Assembly (NCBI GenBank): GCA_024401115.1
Contig: JAKSLP010000004.1
Span: 1 to 64,000, forward strand
Source: Bacteroidaceae bacterium
Lineage (GTDB): Bacteria > Bacteroidota > Bacteroidia > Bacteroidales > Bacteroidaceae
Reading direction: 5' to 3'
DNA length: 64,000 bases
Of this stretch, positions 1-7,228 are shown piece after piece. Position 1 is the first letter of the stretch; each line of letters starts with the position of its first letter. The position numbers and the translations under genes are program-made. The notes under the pieces are model-generated. The model was not told the DNA's origin, searched no databases, and worked only from the letters and a program-made list of their open reading frames with translations.

Positions 1-47
1 ACCCCAACCTTGGCAAGGTTGTGCTCTACCAACTGAGCTATTTCCGC
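1..47 (-). tRNA. tRNA-Gly (GCC), 3' part cut by window edge
   Basis: Read on the minus strand, the 5' end is at 47 and begins GCGGAAATAGCTCAGTTGG, a standard acceptor plus D-arm. The anticodon arm CAACC-TTGCCAA-GGTTG follows, with anticodon GCC. The variable loop, T-arm and 3' acceptor lie beyond the left edge. Isoacceptor assignment rests on the anticodon and the glycine-like acceptor start. Confidence 0.9.
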
Positions 48-93
48 AAATATTTAACCTTGCTAAGGTTGGATTTCCTTTTCCATTTCTTGG

Positions 94-129
94 GGCAAGG
101 TTGTGCTCTACCAACTGAGCTATTTCCGC
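94..129 (-). pseudogene. Duplicated 5' half of tRNA-Gly
   Basis: These 36 bases are identical to the 5' half of the neighbouring tRNA-Gly (12-47), from the acceptor start through the D-arm to the anticodon. Identity stops inside the anticodon loop. What follows (48-93) has no T-arm or closing acceptor strand, although a short palindrome, AACCTTAGCAAGGTT on the minus strand, resembles a decayed anticodon stem. It cannot form a tRNA and is best read as a partial duplication. Confidence 0.8.
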
Positions 130-147
130 GTTTTCTTCGAAAACGCG
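127..147. repeat. Perfect 9-bp hairpin 5' of the tRNA-Gly fragment
   Basis: The arm CGCGTTTTC (127-135) pairs with GAAAACGCG (139-147) around a 3-base loop. It overlaps the first three bases of the tRNA fragment. It could be a terminator-like structure or a trace of the rearrangement that copied the tRNA half; the sequence does not decide. Confidence 0.5.
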
Positions 148-369
148 AGATTTTTGGCGGCGCCTCAGCAAATCTTCGATTTTGCCTGTATTCCTAAACC
201 ATTGTCAATTGAAAGTAAACTTTCATTGCCACTGTTTTAGTTCTACCTGCAAACACAAGTGTTTGCATTCGGCTTGCACAAAAATTCCGCAGAATCTCAA
301 AAGCGAGGGCAAAGGTAGGACATTTTTTGGAAACCACAAAAAAATGTCCGAACTTTTATGCTATGGAGG
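148..369. other. Stretch with no recognisable gene
   Basis: No convincing coding frame, RNA or repeat was found. An open frame from 182 to 391 on the plus strand encodes a low-complexity, Cys/His-rich peptide without family resemblance. It runs through the ABC relic on the other strand, so it is not called. Confidence 0.5.
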
Positions 370-495
370 TTACAAATCGATAATGCGCTGACAAAAGGCT
401 AATGTACTTTCACCATGGGCAATGACTACCAGAGTTAATTCCTGATGGGTTTCTGATAATTGCATGATGGCCTCATTGACTACTTTAATCCAAAT
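370..495 (-). pseudogene. Relic of an ABC exporter C-terminus
   Basis: On the minus strand 41 codons run from 495 to a TAA at 370-372. They read like the last residues of an ABC exporter nucleotide-binding domain: an acidic/helical lead (VVNEAIMQLSETHQ), the beta strand and H-loop LVVIAHGEST, then LAFCQRIIDL. A TAA at 496-498 cuts the frame upstream, and no Walker A, signature or Walker B motif is present. The normal H-loop context is AHRxST, so AHGEST is already degraded or divergent. It was recognised by eye from family motifs only. Chance resemblance is possible over so short a stretch. Confidence 0.5.
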
Positions 496-540
496 TTATT
501 GTAATATTTCAGGAATTAATTCCAAAATTATTATAATATT

Positions 541-571
541 TTTGGATTTTGCTCTTTTTTATCTATTTTTG
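541..571 (+). promoter_or_regulatory. Bacteroidetes-type promoter for the AAA ATPase
   Basis: TTTG (541-544), 19 bases, TATTTTTG (564-571) fits the Bacteroidetes consensus TTTG-N19/20-TAnnTTTG. Transcription would start near 578. That is downstream of the earliest in-frame start (549), so 600 is the better translation start. Confidence 0.7.
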
Positions 572-599
572 CATTTGTATTTTTACAGTCATTCATCAT

Positions 600-1724
600 A
601 TGATACAAAGAACCCTCCAAGATAAAATCAACGACCTTATAGGTGCAGGAAAGGCTATTATCATCATGGGTGCCCGGCAAGTCGGAAAGTCCACATTATT
701 GGATCTCGTCTTAAATGACAGAAAAGATGTGCTGTGGTTATCAGGTGATGACCCCGACATTCAAGATTTATTCAGCCAAATGTCCTCCACTCGCATTAAA
801 GCGATTTTGGCAGGAAAACGGATTTTGGTAGTGGACGAGGCCCAACGAATAAGTGATATCGGCCTGCGACTGAAACTTATCACCGATCAGGTTCCTGAGG
901 TTCAAGTCATCGCCACAGGAAGTAGCTCCTTTGAGTTAGCTGCAAAGGTTAATGAACCCCTGACAGGCAGGAAACGGGAATTTCGAATGTTTCCACTGAC
1001 CTTCGAGGAGATGGTTCAGCACACCAGTCTATTAGAGGAATTGCGTATGATTCCGCACCGTCTGGTATATGGTTATTATCCTGAAGTGGTAAGTCATCCG
1101 GGAGAAGAGCGGAGTGTTTTAAAGGAGTTAACGGATTCTTACCTGTATCGTGATGTGCTTACACTCGACAGAATTGCGAAATCCGATAAGTTGGTAAAGC
1201 TTCTTAAGGCTTTAGCCTTTCAAATCGGTTCGCAAGTCAGTTATAATGAGGTGGGACAACTGGTGGGACTTGATCCTAAAACCGTAGAACGCTATGTGGA
1301 TATTTTGGAGAAATCATACGTGATATTCCGGCTGGGAACTTTTTCCCGCAACTTACGCAACGAGCTGAAAGCTAGCCGGAAGATTTATTTCTGGGATTTA
1401 GGTATTCGTAATGCTGTGATTGGGAATTTAGCACAGATAGAGAACCGGAACGATGCTGGTGAGCTATGGGAAAACTTTGTCATAGCTGAACGCTTGAAAC
1501 GCAACGTATATTTGGGCTCCTTCGCCCAGTCATGGTTCTGGCGGACCCAACAGCAGAAAGAAATTGACTATTTGGAGGAAGAGGACGGACAGCTAAAAGC
1601 ATTCGAATTCAAATGGAATGAGCACAAAGCTAAGGTAAAGTGTCCGGAAGCATTTACGAATGCCTATCCAAATACAGAATTTAAAGTCATAACTCCTAAC
1701 AATGTAGAAAGTTTCCTTCTCTAA
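600..1724 (+). CDS. AAA ATPase with DUF4143 domain
   Basis: A 374-residue protein of the AAA_14/DUF4143 family, cytoplasmic ATPases of mostly unknown function that are common and often multicopy in Bacteroidetes. Walker A is GARQVGKST (residues 24-32) and Walker B is RILVVDE (74-80). A sensor-like ATGSSS lies near residue 104. The C-terminal DUF4143 half includes a helix-turn-helix-like stretch (YNEVGQLVGLDPKTVERYV). It ends with EIDYLEE followed by AFEFKW, resembling the degenerate PD-(D/E)XK-like tail of this family. The longer frame from 549 begins inside the promoter, so the ATG at 600 is chosen. It stands alone beside tRNA debris, which suggests an accessory gene. Confidence 0.88.
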   Translation: MIQRTLQDKINDLIGAGKAIIIMGARQVGKSTLLDLVLNDRKDVLWLSGDDPDIQDLFSQMSSTRIKAILAGKRILVVDEAQRISDIGLRLKLITDQVPEVQVIATGSSSFELAAKVNEPLTGRKREFRMFPLTFEEMVQHTSLLEELRMIPHRLVYGYYPEVVSHPGEERSVLKELTDSYLYRDVLTLDRIAKSDKLVKLLKALAFQIGSQVSYNEVGQLVGLDPKTVERYVDILEKSYVIFRLGTFSRNLRNELKASRKIYFWDLGIRNAVIGNLAQIENRNDAGELWENFVIAERLKRNVYLGSFAQSWFWRTQQQKEIDYLEEEDGQLKAFEFKWNEHKAKVKCPEAFTNAYPNTEFKVITPNNVESFLL

Positions 1725-1740
1725 ATGGAATAGAAAAATA

Positions 1741-1774
1741 ATCGCCCGGCATTCCTATGTGAATACCGGGCGAT
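1741..1774. terminator. Bidirectional terminator between convergent genes
   Basis: ATCGCCCGGCATTC (1741-1754) and GAATACCGGGCGAT (1761-1774) form a 14-bp stem with one C/A mismatch, which is a G-U wobble in the minus-strand transcript. Both exits are T-rich. It serves the ATPase gene and the convergent lactonase gene. Confidence 0.8.
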
Positions 1775-1787
1775 GTTATTCTTTAGA

Positions 1788-2939
1788 TTATTGCAATCCA
1801 ACAAACTGCAAACAAACTGGCTTGGACATCTGGATACGCTTGCCTGTATTGGTCAACAGACCGGTTTCGGTATCGCGAAGGAAGATCTGTACCTCATCGG
1901 TGTCACGACAGGCAACCAGCAGAAGCTTACCGTTTGGAGTCAGGGCAAAATTGCGGGGATGGATGCCGGTAGCCTGATAGCCAACTTTCTCCAGGGTTCC
2001 GTCTTCCAAAACCTTCAGGATGGAGATACCGTCACCCTGCAAACGATGGGAGGTATAAACATACTTACCGTCTGGAGACACATGAACATCGGCACTTCCA
2101 CCGGCATTCAGGCTATCGGCCTTCAAGGTCTGCATAACGGACAACTGACCGTTCTCATAGGACAGGGTTGCCACTTCACCAGACAACTCGCCAATCAGGT
2201 AGGCACGCTTGCCGTTAGGAGCAAAGCTCAAGTGACGTGGACCTAAACCTGCCTTGATGAACACATCACTGGCATTGGCCTCATCCAACAATGGCTTGGT
2301 GGCATCGACACTGCGGTCGTTCAAAGGGAATACATGAACGTTATCGGTACCTAAGTCATCAGCCAAAAGGAACTTCTGGTCTGGGGTAAAATTAACGGCA
2401 TGAATATAAGGCTTGGTCTGACGCTCCGGATCCACACTGCTGCCGCTGAAAGCGATAGCTCTGCCCTCGCCCAACGAACCGTCTTCTGCCACTTTAAACT
2501 CGGTCATGCTGCCACCGAAATAGTTGGCGGTATAGACATAATCCTCGGCTGGGCTCAGCATGATGTTACATGGAGCACCACCGTGGGTCAACTGGGTGTT
2601 CTGGAGGGTCAACTGACCGGTTGCCTTATCAAAGGTCAGGAAATTGGCGGTTGAGGTCTCTCCCTCGTCCTCACCTACTGCATACATGCGGTTGCCTGCC
2701 TTATTGGGATAGACAAACGAAGGGTTGGAAATACCGCTCACGCCACTGATACAGGTGGCATCACCGGTGTTTTGGTTGAATCCGTATACCTTGATTCCCT
2801 CCTCTTCCGGTGCGGCATAGCTACCGATAATCAGATATAGGGAATCCTCCGGGTTGGTCTCTGTTACCACAGGCTTACCGCTGTTGGCACATGAGGCCAA
2901 CAATGCTGCGGCTATTAGGGTGAATACTATACTTTTCAT
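1788..2939 (-). CDS. Lactonase-family beta-propeller lipoprotein
   Basis: A 383-residue member of the lactonase/YbhE (6-phosphogluconolactonase-like) seven-bladed propeller family. The N-terminus has a hydrophobic stretch ending in the lipobox LLASC, so it is probably an exported lipoprotein rather than a cytoplasmic pentose-phosphate enzyme. Repeated blade motifs such as HAVNFTPDQKFLLADDLGTD, GPRHLSFAPNGKRAYLIGEL and DVHVSPDGKYVYTSHR support the fold. The frame stays open to 2960, but that ATG lies in the arm of an inverted repeat, so the ATG at 2939 is preferred. The true substrate is unknown. It probably shares a transcript with the aldo/keto reductase upstream. Confidence 0.82.
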   Translation of the reverse strand: MKSIVFTLIAAALLASCANSGKPVVTETNPEDSLYLIIGSYAAPEEEGIKVYGFNQNTGDATCISGVSGISNPSFVYPNKAGNRMYAVGEDEGETSTANFLTFDKATGQLTLQNTQLTHGGAPCNIMLSPAEDYVYTANYFGGSMTEFKVAEDGSLGEGRAIAFSGSSVDPERQTKPYIHAVNFTPDQKFLLADDLGTDNVHVFPLNDRSVDATKPLLDEANASDVFIKAGLGPRHLSFAPNGKRAYLIGELSGEVATLSYENGQLSVMQTLKADSLNAGGSADVHVSPDGKYVYTSHRLQGDGISILKVLEDGTLEKVGYQATGIHPRNFALTPNGKLLLVACRDTDEVQIFLRDTETGLLTNTGKRIQMSKPVCLQFVGLQ

Positions 2940-2953
2940 ACTCGTATAAAACT

Positions 2954-3067
2954 TTGTCATTTCGAACGTATGTGAGAAATCTTACCTCGCGAGGAAAGAT
3001 TCTATAAATTTCCACTACTTATTCAGCAAGATTTCTCACATTCGCTACGCTCAGTTCGAAATGACAA
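2954..3067. repeat. 114-bp nested inverted-repeat element
   Basis: The outer arms TTGTCATTTCGAAC (2954-2967) and GTTCGAAATGACAA (3054-3067) are perfect 14-bp inverted repeats. The inner arms TGTGAGAAATCTT (2971-2983) and AAGATTTCTCACA (3028-3040) are perfect 13-bp inverted repeats. The element has no coding capacity and fills the gap between the reductase and lactonase genes. It resembles a small non-autonomous (MITE/REP-like) element, and no second copy was noticed in this window. Confidence 0.75.
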
Positions 3068-3073
3068 TAGAAG

Positions 3074-4051
3074 TTACTTATTAAATGCAATACCTGGAAC
3101 CTGCAGGATAACATCAATCTCGTGCAATTCCTCGGCGGTGAATTCCAAGTTCTCAAGAGTCTGGAGGTTATTATCCAACTGCTGCAGGCTGCTGGCACCA
3201 ATCAGCACACTGGTTACACGCTCATCACGCAGCACCCAAGCCAAGGCCATCTGAGCCAGACTCTGTCCGCGGCGGGCTGCAATCTCGTTCAGTTTGCGGG
3301 CTGCCTCTACACGCTCTGGAGTAACCTGGTTCAACTGCAGGAAACCGGTAGAACGAGCTGCACGGCTGTTCTCTGGAATACCATTCAGATAACGGTCTGT
3401 CAGCAAGCCCTGCTGCAGAGGTGAGAAACAGATATAACCGCTGCCATTGGCTGCAGCTACTGGGATGGTGGTAGTCTCGGGACCACGGTTCAGCATACTG
3501 TAGTTGTACTGGCTAATCAGACAAGGTACATGTGCCTCACGCAAAATGTTGTAGCACTCCTGCTGCTTGTCGGCTGGGTAGTTGGAAATACCGGCATACA
3601 GGGCCTTACCCTGATGAACAATGTCAATCAGTGCCTGCATGGTCTCTTCCACAGGAGTAACGCCGTCATAGCGGTGGCTGTAGAAGATATCAAAATACTC
3701 CAAACCGGTGCGCTTCAGGCTCTGGTCACAGCTGGCCATCAGGTTCTTGCGGGAAGAACCGGTACCATAAGGACCAGGCCACATGTCATAGCCTGCCTTG
3801 GACGAGATAATCATCTCATCACGGTGTGCCAACAGGTTTTCCTTCAGGATGCGACCGAAATTGGTCTCAGCAGAACCGGGTTCCGGACCGTAATTATTGG
3901 CCAAATCAAAGTGAGTCACTCCCTGCTCAAAAGCACGCAGGATCATAGCGGTAGCGGTATCAAAATTGTCCACGCTACCGAAATTGTGCCAAAGTCCCAA
4001 TGAGATTTTAGGCAACAGCAGGCCGCTACGGCCACAGAATGCGTATTTCAT
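3074..4051 (-). CDS. Aldo/keto reductase, YghZ/K-channel-beta-like
   Basis: A 325-residue NADPH-dependent oxidoreductase with a TIM barrel. The catalytic tetrad is visible as Asp49 (THFDLANN), Tyr54 (NNYGPEPGS), Lys85 (SSKAGYD) and His126 (FYSHRYD). The GPxPGSAE and GTGSSRKNL motifs point to the YghZ/AKR14 branch, whose E. coli member reduces L-glyceraldehyde 3-phosphate and methylglyoxal. The C-terminal LIGASSLQQLDNN segment is the NADP-binding part. The frame extends to 4102, but those 17 residues are encoded largely by heptad-repeat DNA, so the ATG at 4051 is chosen. It follows argH on the same strand, separated by the repeat. Confidence 0.9.
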   Translation of the reverse strand: MKYAFCGRSGLLLPKISLGLWHNFGSVDNFDTATAMILRAFEQGVTHFDLANNYGPEPGSAETNFGRILKENLLAHRDEMIISSKAGYDMWPGPYGTGSSRKNLMASCDQSLKRTGLEYFDIFYSHRYDGVTPVEETMQALIDIVHQGKALYAGISNYPADKQQECYNILREAHVPCLISQYNYSMLNRGPETTTIPVAAANGSGYICFSPLQQGLLTDRYLNGIPENSRAARSTGFLQLNQVTPERVEAARKLNEIAARRGQSLAQMALAWVLRDERVTSVLIGASSLQQLDNNLQTLENLEFTAEELHEIDVILQVPGIAFNK

Positions 4052-4071
4052 GATGTGCGATTTATGACAAC

Positions 4072-4153
4072 GGTCAACGGACAACAGACTACGGACAGCC
4101 ATGTGGATAATGGATTAAATGCGCCCGTTGTCTGTTGACTGTTGTCTGTTGTC
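4072..4153. repeat. Heptad repeat element, inverted pair
   Basis: On the plus strand the left part reads GTCAACG-GACAACA-GACTACG-GACAGCCATGTGGATAA (7-base units). The right part (about 4125-4153) carries the same heptads on the opposite strand: TTGTCTG-TTGACTG-TTGTCTG-TTGTC. The two arms can therefore fold back on each other. The element fills the argH-reductase gap right up to the argH stop codon. Confidence 0.8.
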
Positions 4154-5488
4154 TTATTCCTTCAGTAATTTTGCTTCTGCCTCTAGAACCTTCTCAAAGT
4201 GGAAGCCTTCCATATTCTGCTTCATCAGGGCTACAATCTGGTCGTTGCACAGATTGCCGATACTACCCTCGTGGGTATGATGTACTTCCTTGTTAGGAGT
4301 AAAGTTGCCGGCCTCGATATCCAATCCCACCTTCTTGTAGGCATCACGGAATGGCATACCATTGGTTGCCAGACGGTTGACCTCCTCTACTGAGAAGATA
4401 AAATCGTACTTTGGATCATCCAGGATATGCTCGTTCACCTGAATCTTGTTGATGATATAGGCGGTCATCTGCAGGCAGTCCTCCAATTCCTGGAAGGCTG
4501 GCAGGAACACTTCCTTGATAATCTGCAAGTCGCGAAAATAGCCGCATGGCAGGTTGTTCATCATCAGCATCACCTGCTGAGGAAGGCTCTGGATCTTGTT
4601 GCACTTGGCACGGGTCAACTCGAACACGTCTGGGTTCTTCTTATGAGGCATGATGCTGCTGCCGGTAGTACAGTCGGCTGGCAGTTTCACGAAAGCAAAG
4701 TTCTGGCTGTTGAACATGCAGGCATCGAAGGCCAGTTTGGCGATGGTACCAGCGATGCTAGCCAGTGCGTAGGCTACATTGCGCTCCATCTTGCCACGGC
4801 CCATCTGCGCATAGACCACGTTGTAGTTCATGCTGTCAAAACCTAACAGCTCGGTGGTCATGGTACGGTTCAGCGGGAACGAAGAACCGTAACCGGCTGC
4901 AGAACCCAGTGGATTGCGGTTGCACATCTTATAGGCTGCCTGCAGGAACAGCATATCATCGGCCAGGCTCTCGGCATAGGCACCGAACCACAGACCGAAG
5001 CTGCTTGGCATGGCAATCTGCAGATGAGTATATCCCGGCATCAGAACATCCTTGTAGCGGTTGCTCTGCTGAATGAGCTCCTCGAACAGGGTGTTGACCG
5101 ATTCAGCGATGCCACGCAACTGGGCACGGGTAAACAGTTTCAGGTCCAGCAACACCTGGTCGTTACGGCTACGGCCGCTGTGAATCTTCTTGCCGATATC
5201 GCCCAACTTGCGGGTCAGCATCAGTTCCACCTGTGAGTGTACATCCTCGATGCCCTCCTCGATGACGAACTCACCCTTATCGGCTACGGCATAGATATTT
5301 TTCAGTTCCTTCAGAATGACATCCAGCTCATCAGCCTCCAACAGGCCGATGCTCTGCAGCATAGTGGTGTGGGCCATAGAGCCCAGCACGTCATACTTGG
5401 CCAAGTAGAGGTCCATCTCGCGGTCACGTCCCACGGTGAATTTCTCTATCTCGGCTGTCATCTGAACATTCTTTTCCCAAAGTTTCAT
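4154..5488 (-). CDS. argH: Argininosuccinate lyase
   Basis: Cytoplasmic enzyme of the last arginine-biosynthesis step, cleaving argininosuccinate to arginine and fumarate. At 444 residues it has normal length. The superfamily signature GSSIMPHKKNPD is present, as are HSGRSRNDQV, TRAQLRG and PGYTHLQIAMPS, which line the tetrameric active site. The start at 5488 (MKLWEKNVQ) matches the family N-terminus. The open frame reaches 5521, but the added 11 residues are translated from heptad-repeat DNA. It lies in a minus-strand block with pyrE, so pyrimidine and arginine genes may be co-transcribed. Confidence 0.97.
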   Translation of the reverse strand: MKLWEKNVQMTAEIEKFTVGRDREMDLYLAKYDVLGSMAHTTMLQSIGLLEADELDVILKELKNIYAVADKGEFVIEEGIEDVHSQVELMLTRKLGDIGKKIHSGRSRNDQVLLDLKLFTRAQLRGIAESVNTLFEELIQQSNRYKDVLMPGYTHLQIAMPSSFGLWFGAYAESLADDMLFLQAAYKMCNRNPLGSAAGYGSSFPLNRTMTTELLGFDSMNYNVVYAQMGRGKMERNVAYALASIAGTIAKLAFDACMFNSQNFAFVKLPADCTTGSSIMPHKKNPDVFELTRAKCNKIQSLPQQVMLMMNNLPCGYFRDLQIIKEVFLPAFQELEDCLQMTAYIINKIQVNEHILDDPKYDFIFSVEEVNRLATNGMPFRDAYKKVGLDIEAGNFTPNKEVHHTHEGSIGNLCNDQIVALMKQNMEGFHFEKVLEAEAKLLKE

Positions 5489-5495
5489 AAAAAAA

Positions 5496-5614
5496 GACAA
5501 CGGACAACGGACAACAGACAACGGACGCCATTCGGCTGTTTAGACTGCGACTTTGCTGCGCTCGTCGCTACTAACTTTCGCTTTCAGACTGCGACTTTGC
5601 TGCGCTCGTCGCTA
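5496..5614. repeat. Heptad repeat plus two 29-bp direct repeats
   Basis: Four heptads (GACAACG, GACAACG, GACAACA, GACAACG; 5496-5523) are followed by GACGCCATTCGGCTG. Next come two identical 29-base copies (5542-5570 and 5586-5614) beginning AGACTGCGACTTTGCTGCG and ending CTCGTCGCTA, in a 44-base period. The second copy contains the stop codon of the four-helix gene. The heptads plus GCCATTCGG tail match the block inside ribD. Confidence 0.85.
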
Positions 5615-5986
5615 GTGCTTTGATGTCTGTGGTTGTCCTTTTAAATAAGTTATTAATTTGTATATTCCATTAGTTATTGACAACAAATCAGCATGCAGTT
5701 TTTCACGCTGTTCCTTGGTGCAAATCCCAAAATCTTCACACAGATATAGCATGCTCTTCACTTCGGAGCAACTACCTTTTGCTATATTCAAATAACGGAC
5801 ATACATATCGTCAGAACCACTTTCGGAACCTTCAGCAATGTTATTCATAATCGAAATGGCAGCGCGTTGAATCTGATCTCGAAATCCGTAATCTTTGGAA
5901 GGCTCCATCATTCGGTAAATCTGATTCACGAATAACCGGGTATCTTGCCAAATACGCATGTTCTCCAATTTACGCTCTGCCATTTC
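5612..5986 (-). CDS. Four-helix bundle (S23/23S-IVP-like) protein
   Basis: A 124-residue member of the four-helix bundle family related to the protein encoded in 23S rRNA intervening sequences (TIGR02436). Recognisable motifs are RIWQDTRLFVNQIY, YGFRDQIQRAAISIMNNIAEG and RYLNIAKGSCSEVKSMLYL. Members are small cytosolic helical proteins without an established role. The ATG at 5986 (MAERKLENM) is preferred, because the open frame to 6025 starts inside heptad repeats. The last residues and stop codon are formed by the 29-bp repeat. It is flanked by repeats on both sides in an otherwise conserved biosynthetic block, so it may have arrived together with them. Confidence 0.85.
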   Translation of the reverse strand, partial: EMAERKLENMRIWQDTRLFVNQIYRMMEPSKDYGFRDQIQRAAISIMNNIAEGSESGSDDMYVRYLNIAKGSCSEVKSMLYLCEDFGICTKEQREKLHADLLSITNGIYKLITYLKGQPQTSKH

Positions 5987-5990
5987 AATA

Positions 5991-6023
5991 TTGTCTGTTG
6001 ACTGTTGTCTGTAGTCTGTTGTC
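5991..6023. repeat. Heptad repeat, five units
   Basis: The plus strand reads TTGTCTG, TTGACTG, TTGTCTG, TAGTCTG, TTGTC, which is the minus-strand form of the GACAACA heptad. It separates the four-helix gene from the SRPBCC gene and touches the latter's stop codon. Confidence 0.8.
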
Positions 6024-6516
6024 AAGCTCCATACCCATAGGGTATGGAAGCTAACATATCGGCAATTCTATCAATACCTTCCTTCAGCTTGCCCTCAACC
6101 ATCTTGCGGATGAAGAAATTTAACTCGGCCTTGATGGTCAGCTTCATCTTGCAACCGCCAATGCTAACGGGCAAAAGCTGGATCCATAGGTTGAAAGGCA
6201 ATGGGGAATTAACGGTCTCGAACTTGATGGTCTTGTTAAGCTCACGGTCCACAATCTTCAAGGTGACCAGACCTACAGGAGGCACATTCACACTAACGGT
6301 GTCCTGATCGTATGTCAAGGTCTGCAAATATTCGCTGGCCTTGTTGATCTGTTCCTGGCTAACCTTACCGTCGGAAGCACCCTGAATGGCAGCCTGAAAC
6401 TCAGGACTGCTGACACGCTCCTTCACAATTCCCAAGTTGTTCAAATCGGACTGCTTGGCGTATACCACCTCCAATGGAAATGGTATCATCTTTATACCGC
6501 TCTCGTACTTCTCCAT
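6022..6516 (-). CDS. SRPBCC-family (START-like) protein
   Basis: A 164-residue protein with the look of the SRPBCC/polyketide-cyclase-like helix-grip fold found next to pyrE in Bacteroidales. It shows an N-terminal strand (MEKYESGIKMIPFPLEVVYA), a helix (QSDLNNLGIVKERV), repeated beta strands (VSVNVPPVGLVTLKIVDREL) and a long amphipathic C-terminal helix (MVEGKLKEGIDRIADMLASI). Ligand and function are unknown. It lies 6 bases after pyrE and probably belongs to the same transcript. Confidence 0.75.
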   Translation of the reverse strand: MEKYESGIKMIPFPLEVVYAKQSDLNNLGIVKERVSSPEFQAAIQGASDGKVSQEQINKASEYLQTLTYDQDTVSVNVPPVGLVTLKIVDRELNKTIKFETVNSPLPFNLWIQLLPVSIGGCKMKLTIKAELNFFIRKMVEGKLKEGIDRIADMLASIPYGYGA

Positions 6517-6522
6517 GAGCGA

Positions 6523-7155
6523 TTATACCATCCAGTTTGCCGGGTCCTTGCGCCACTCCTTCAGTACTTCCAGATCGTCCTTGCTGATGTAACCAATCTC
6601 AGCTGCGATTTCAGTAGTAGCATCGTAGTTGCAGATGGTCACAAGCTTCAGGTTAGCAGCCTTGAATGCCTCCTCAGCAACAGGGAAACCATAAGTGTAT
6701 GAAGCCACCATACCTACCACCTCAAAGCCAGCCTGACGCAGTGCGTCTACAGCCTTCAGCGAGCTACCGCCAGTAGAAATCAGGTCCTCAACAACCACCA
6801 CCTTAGCACCTTCAGGAATGGTACCTTCAATCTGGTTGCCCATACCGTGATCTTTTGGCTTTGGACGAACATAGCAATATGGCAATGCCAACTCCTCAGC
6901 AACAAGTGCACCCTGAGCGATAGCACCGGTAGCTACACCTGCCACAGCAGTAGCCTCTGGGAAATTGATCTCAATGAGACGGACAAGCTCACGTTTTACC
7001 AGTGAGCGGATATCTGGATAAGCCAATGTCTTACGATTATCGGTATAGATTGGAGATTTCCAACCGCTTGCCCAAGTGAAAGGGTCGTTTGGCTGCAACT
7101 TGATAGCCTTGATTTTCAGCAGTTTTTCTGCGAATACAGTTTGAATAGTTCTCAT
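6523..7155 (-). CDS. pyrE: Orotate phosphoribosyltransferase
   Basis: Catalyses orotate + PRPP to OMP in de novo pyrimidine synthesis. At 210 residues it is typical. The PRPP-binding loop is VVVVEDLISTGGSS, and GVATGAIAQGAL and YVRPKPKDHG provide the flexible-loop lysines. A TATCTTTG -7 element lies just upstream (7181-7188), so pyrE is likely the first gene of a minus-strand unit running to the SRPBCC protein, the four-helix protein, argH, the reductase and the lactonase. Confidence 0.96.
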   Translation of the reverse strand: MRTIQTVFAEKLLKIKAIKLQPNDPFTWASGWKSPIYTDNRKTLAYPDIRSLVKRELVRLIEINFPEATAVAGVATGAIAQGALVAEELALPYCYVRPKPKDHGMGNQIEGTIPEGAKVVVVEDLISTGGSSLKAVDALRQAGFEVVGMVASYTYGFPVAEEAFKAANLKLVTICNYDATTEIAAEIGYISKDDLEVLKEWRKDPANWMV

Positions 7156-7180
7156 AATAAAATATGTTTTGAATTTTGCG

Positions 7181-7188
7181 CAAAGATA
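7181..7188 (-). promoter_or_regulatory. -7 element upstream of pyrE
   Basis: CAAAGATA on the plus strand reads TATCTTTG on the minus strand, an exact TAnnTTTG match 26 bases before the pyrE start. A clear TTTG -33 box was not found. Confidence 0.55.
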
Positions 7189-7228
7189 CGGAAAAAAAAC
7201 ATACTTTCCTTATGAAACTTCGTTTTTC

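Noticed and set aside
182..391. 69-codon open frame on the plus strand
   Set aside because: No family resemblance, Cys/His-rich random composition, no promoter, and it runs antisense to the ABC-like relic.
549..599. N-terminal 17-residue extension of the AAA ATPase
   Set aside because: It starts inside the -33/-7 promoter region, upstream of the likely transcription start; the ATG at 600 fits better.
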